This document shows, piece by piece, positions 5,396 to 7,086 of a DNA stretch of 7,086 bases. The notes beneath the pieces were generated by a model. The model saw only the letters and a list, made by a program, of their open reading frames with translations, ran no database searches and was not told the DNA's origin. This DNA is from Actinomycetota bacterium (GTDB lineage Bacteria; Actinomycetota; Actinomycetes; S36-B12; UBA5976): the NCBI GenBank assembly GCA_009702945.1, contig WLGZ01000048.1, positions 1 to 7,086 on the forward strand. The letters are read 5' to 3'. Numbering within the stretch: the stretch's first letter is position 1; each line of letters opens with the position of its first letter. The translations under genes were made by a program, and so were the position numbers.

Positions 5396-6187
5396 GTGAC
5401 TCGCCGCCGCCTCGACGTTGAATTAGTAAGACGTCACCTTGCGCGCAGTCGCGAACAAGCTCAAGACTTAATTGCCGATGGTTTAGTAATTGTTGGTGGC
5501 ATGGTTGCAACCAAAGCGGCAACTCAGGTTGATGAATCTGCGGCGATCAAAGTAAACCTCGATGCTGATGATGATTACGTATCTCGCGGGGCGCATAAAT
5601 TAATTGGCGCATTAGATGCTTTTGATATTGATGTCACTGGACTTGTGGCACTTGATGCTGGGGCATCAACTGGTGGCTTTAGTGATGTGATGTTGCGCCG
5701 CGGGATTGCACATATCTATTGCGTTGATGTTGGCTACGGCCAGCTTGCCTGGAAAGTTAGCCAAGATCCCAAAGTTACCGTCATGGATCGCACCAACATC
5801 CGCTACTTAACTCCAGAACTACTCGGAGCCACAGTCGATTTAATCGTTGCCGATCTTTCCTTTATATCCCTAGAAACTGTCTTGCCAGCACTGGCATCTG
5901 TCTTAAAACCCCAAGGCCAAGCCTTGTTAATGGTTAAACCCCAGTTTGAGGTTGGCAAGGACGCCCTAGGCCCAGGCGGTGTTGTGGAAGACAATGAGCA
6001 ACGAATTGCTGCAGTCAATAAGATCGCAGGTAAGGCTTATTCATTAGGACTTGGCACCGCTGGCGTAGTTGCTAGCCCATTGCCAGGACCAAGTGGAAAT
6101 GTTGAATATTTCTTGTGGTTAAAGCCCGGCGGGCCAGCCCCACAAGAATCCGATGTCGAGAAAGCAGTGCAGGAGGGACCGCAATGA
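5396..6187 (+). CDS. tlyA: TlyA-type 16S/23S rRNA (cytidine-2'-O)-methyltransferase
   Basis: The 263-residue enzyme would methylate ribose 2'-OH groups of rRNA using S-adenosylmethionine; TlyA targets are C1409 of 16S and C1920 of 23S rRNA. The N-terminal S4 RNA-binding domain spans about 1-58 (R-R-R-L-D-V-E-L-V-R-R-H-L-A-R-S-R-E-Q-A). The FtsJ/RrmJ-like Rossmann domain follows, with the SAM loop L-D-A-G-A-S-T-G-G-F at 86-95. The K-D-K-E catalytic set is visible as K68 (S-R-G-A-H-K), D153 (V-A-D-L-S-F), K181 (V-K-P-Q-F-E) and E237 (G-N-V-E-Y-F-L), each one position below the M. tuberculosis residues. The S4 start and length fit the long TlyA-II class, which methylates both subunits. In other species its loss gives capreomycin resistance. 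The start is GTG 5396 with no clear ribosome site. The end overlaps the NAD kinase start by 4 nt (ATGA). Confidence 0.95.
   Translation: MTRRRLDVELVRRHLARSREQAQDLIADGLVIVGGMVATKAATQVDESAAIKVNLDADDDYVSRGAHKLIGALDAFDIDVTGLVALDAGASTGGFSDVMLRRGIAHIYCVDVGYGQLAWKVSQDPKVTVMDRTNIRYLTPELLGATVDLIVADLSFISLETVLPALASVLKPQGQALLMVKPQFEVGKDALGPGGVVEDNEQRIAAVNKIAGKAYSLGLGTAGVVASPLPGPSGNVEYFLWLKPGGPAPQESDVEKAVQEGPQ
6171..6176 (+). promoter_or_regulatory. Strong ribosome binding site for NAD kinase
   Basis: AGGAGG lies 7 nt before ATG 6184, inside the end of tlyA. It is the only near-perfect Shine-Dalgarno sequence in the window and decides the NAD kinase start against the in-frame upstream start at 6115, which lies within tlyA. 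Confidence 0.85.
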
Positions 6188-7047
6188 CACGCAAAGTCTT
6201 GTTTGTAATTCATGCTGCGCATCCAACTGCTTTTGATATTGCCCGGGCCGCAGCTTCTGGCTTGCTAGCCAATGGAATTGCCGTTTCGGTTTCAGATGGC
6301 GATGAGTCTGGCGTTGGAATTGCTGAAGTAACTGCCAGCAATGATGCTGCCGGCTGTGAATTAGTAATGGTGTTCGGCGGCGATGGCACGATCTTGCGCG
6401 GCATTGAAATTGCTCGCGATCATGACGTGCCAGTTTTCTCAGTGAACTTAGGTCACGTTGGTTTCTTGGCCGAAGCTGAACCTGAAGATATCGAAGCTGT
6501 TATTAATACTGTCGTTAACAAAGAGTGGTCAGTTGAAGAGCGCACCGCACTTGCCATCCATGCCACTGACGCCGATGGTCGCACTTGGGAATCTTGGGCG
6601 CTTAACGAAGTCGCGATTGAAAAATATCACCGCGAACATATGACTCAGTTACTTGTAAGTATTGATGAACGTCCAGTTTCGCACTGGTCTTGTGATGGTG
6701 TGCTAGTTGCAACGCCAACTGGCTCAACTGCATATGCATTTAGTGCCGGTGGCCCAGTGGTTTGGCCTGAAGTTGAAGCGATGTTGGTTGTTCCGATTAG
6801 CGCTCACGCATTGTTTGCCAAGCCTTTAGTTGTTTCACCAAAATCTGTAGTTGAACTTGTCGTAACAACCGGCCCAGTTGAAGTTAGTTGCGATCGTCGT
6901 CGCAAAACTGAACTGGCAACTGGGGCAACAATTCGCGTTGTGCGCAATACCCAGTCAGTAAAGCTAGCTCGCATTCACTTAACACCGTTTACCGAGCGTT
7001 TGGTTGCCAAGTTTGAACTCCCAGTTCATGGCTGGCGAGCTCAATAA
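6184..7047 (+). CDS. nadK: NAD kinase (ATP/polyphosphate-dependent NAD+ 2'-phosphorylation)
   Basis: The 287-residue cytosolic enzyme phosphorylates NAD+ to NADP+, the only route to NADP. The frame remains open upstream to 6115, but ATG 6184 is taken because AGGAGG sits 7 nt before it and it gives the usual N terminus (T-R-K-V-L-F-V-I-H). The kinase signature G-G-D-G-T is at 65-69, with the Asp67 that would act in catalysis. V-N-L-G-H-V-G-F-L-A is at 87-96. The N-E pair of the NAD site is 141-142. D-G-V-L-V-A-T-P-T-G-S-T-A-Y-A-F-S-A-G-G-P at 171-191 is the conserved substrate loop. The common P-x-x-P-H-x-L segment reads P-I-S-A-H-A-L (204-210), with His208 kept. It is translationally coupled to tlyA (ATGA overlap). 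Bacterial ppnK-type length and order match actinobacterial synteny. Confidence 0.96.
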   Translation: MTRKVLFVIHAAHPTAFDIARAAASGLLANGIAVSVSDGDESGVGIAEVTASNDAAGCELVMVFGGDGTILRGIEIARDHDVPVFSVNLGHVGFLAEAEPEDIEAVINTVVNKEWSVEERTALAIHATDADGRTWESWALNEVAIEKYHREHMTQLLVSIDERPVSHWSCDGVLVATPTGSTAYAFSAGGPVVWPEVEAMLVVPISAHALFAKPLVVSPKSVVELVVTTGPVEVSCDRRRKTELATGATIRVVRNTQSVKLARIHLTPFTERLVAKFELPVHGWRAQ

Positions 7048-7070
7048 TGGCCAGAATTGTAAGTTAACTA

Positions 7071-7086
7071 ATGATCGAACAGCTGC
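7071..7086 (+). CDS. recN: Probable recN (DNA repair ATPase), first codons only
   Basis: ATG 7071 opens a frame that runs off the window with M-I-E-Q-L. The same frame is closed at 7065-7067 by TAA, so the start cannot lie further left. The start of RecN proteins is similar in form (Met, acidic residue, then a short strand), and recN follows NAD kinase in most actinobacteria. The call rests mainly on synteny because only five complete codons are visible. The spacer after NAD kinase is 23 nt, with no hairpin. Confidence 0.55.

Noticed and set aside
6124..6134. GCCC-GGC-GGGC hairpin near the end of tlyA
   Set aside because: Only 4 bp of stem in coding sequence, without a T-tract; the downstream ATGA overlap argues against a terminator here.
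6115..6183. Upstream in-frame start for NAD kinase at 6115
   Set aside because: It would overlap the end of tlyA by 70 nt and add residues unlike NAD kinases; ATG 6184 has a strong Shine-Dalgarno sequence at the right distance.
7047..7067. Six-codon ORF (MARIVS) starting in TAATG at the end of the NAD kinase gene
   Set aside because: Too short to judge and without a ribosome site; treated as spacer before recN, although its stop limits where recN can begin.

Overview
The window reads as a piece of an actinobacterial chromosome of moderate GC (roughly 45-50% by eye). The evidence is gene order: a HAD phosphatase with a C-terminal extension, short hypothetical genes, tlyA, NAD kinase and then the first codons of a probable recN, all on the + strand. 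This matches, from memory, the Mycobacterium tuberculosis block Rv1692-Rv1693-tlyA-ppnK-recN. The moderate GC, tight packing, near absence of Shine-Dalgarno sequences and secreted proteins with repeated Lys/Ser-rich C-terminal modules fit a streamlined freshwater actinobacterium such as the Nanopelagicales (acI) group. That placement is inference.

Left half (1-3389), accessory: two tandem paralogous genes for secreted BspA-type leucine-rich-repeat (LRR_5) proteins. The first is cut by the window start and runs from about 155 codons upstream of the first usable GTG. The second is complete, with a clear signal peptide. Both carry an LRR array, an InlB B-repeat-like domain, a low-complexity linker and a C-terminal module with a fixed C-X14-C pair (one copy in the first protein, two in the second). 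The second protein has an extra domain between the B-repeat and the linker. The two genes share stretches of nearly identical DNA.

Junction (3390-3629): a short hypothetical ORF with a Pro-rich start and an amphipathic helix, beginning 2 nt after the second LRR gene.

Right half (3630-7086), conserved core: HAD-family (NagD/glycerol-phosphate phosphatase-like) hydrolase; a 122-aa coiled-coil protein; a 100-aa acidic conserved hypothetical; tlyA rRNA 2'-O-methyltransferase; NAD kinase, translationally coupled to tlyA by an ATGA overlap and a strong AGGAGG; and the first codons of recN. Candidate TANNNT -10 boxes lie 6 nt before the start codons of the 122-aa and 100-aa genes, suggesting leaderless transcripts. 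An 11-bp RNA stem-loop fills the gap after the HAD gene.

The core genes serve unrelated housekeeping roles (phosphate ester hydrolysis, ribosome modification, NADP supply, DNA repair) and travel together by conserved synteny. I see no defence system, mobile element, CRISPR array, tRNA or rRNA. The most interesting material is the LRR pair with its C-terminal module and the small regulatory structures around 4627-5083.
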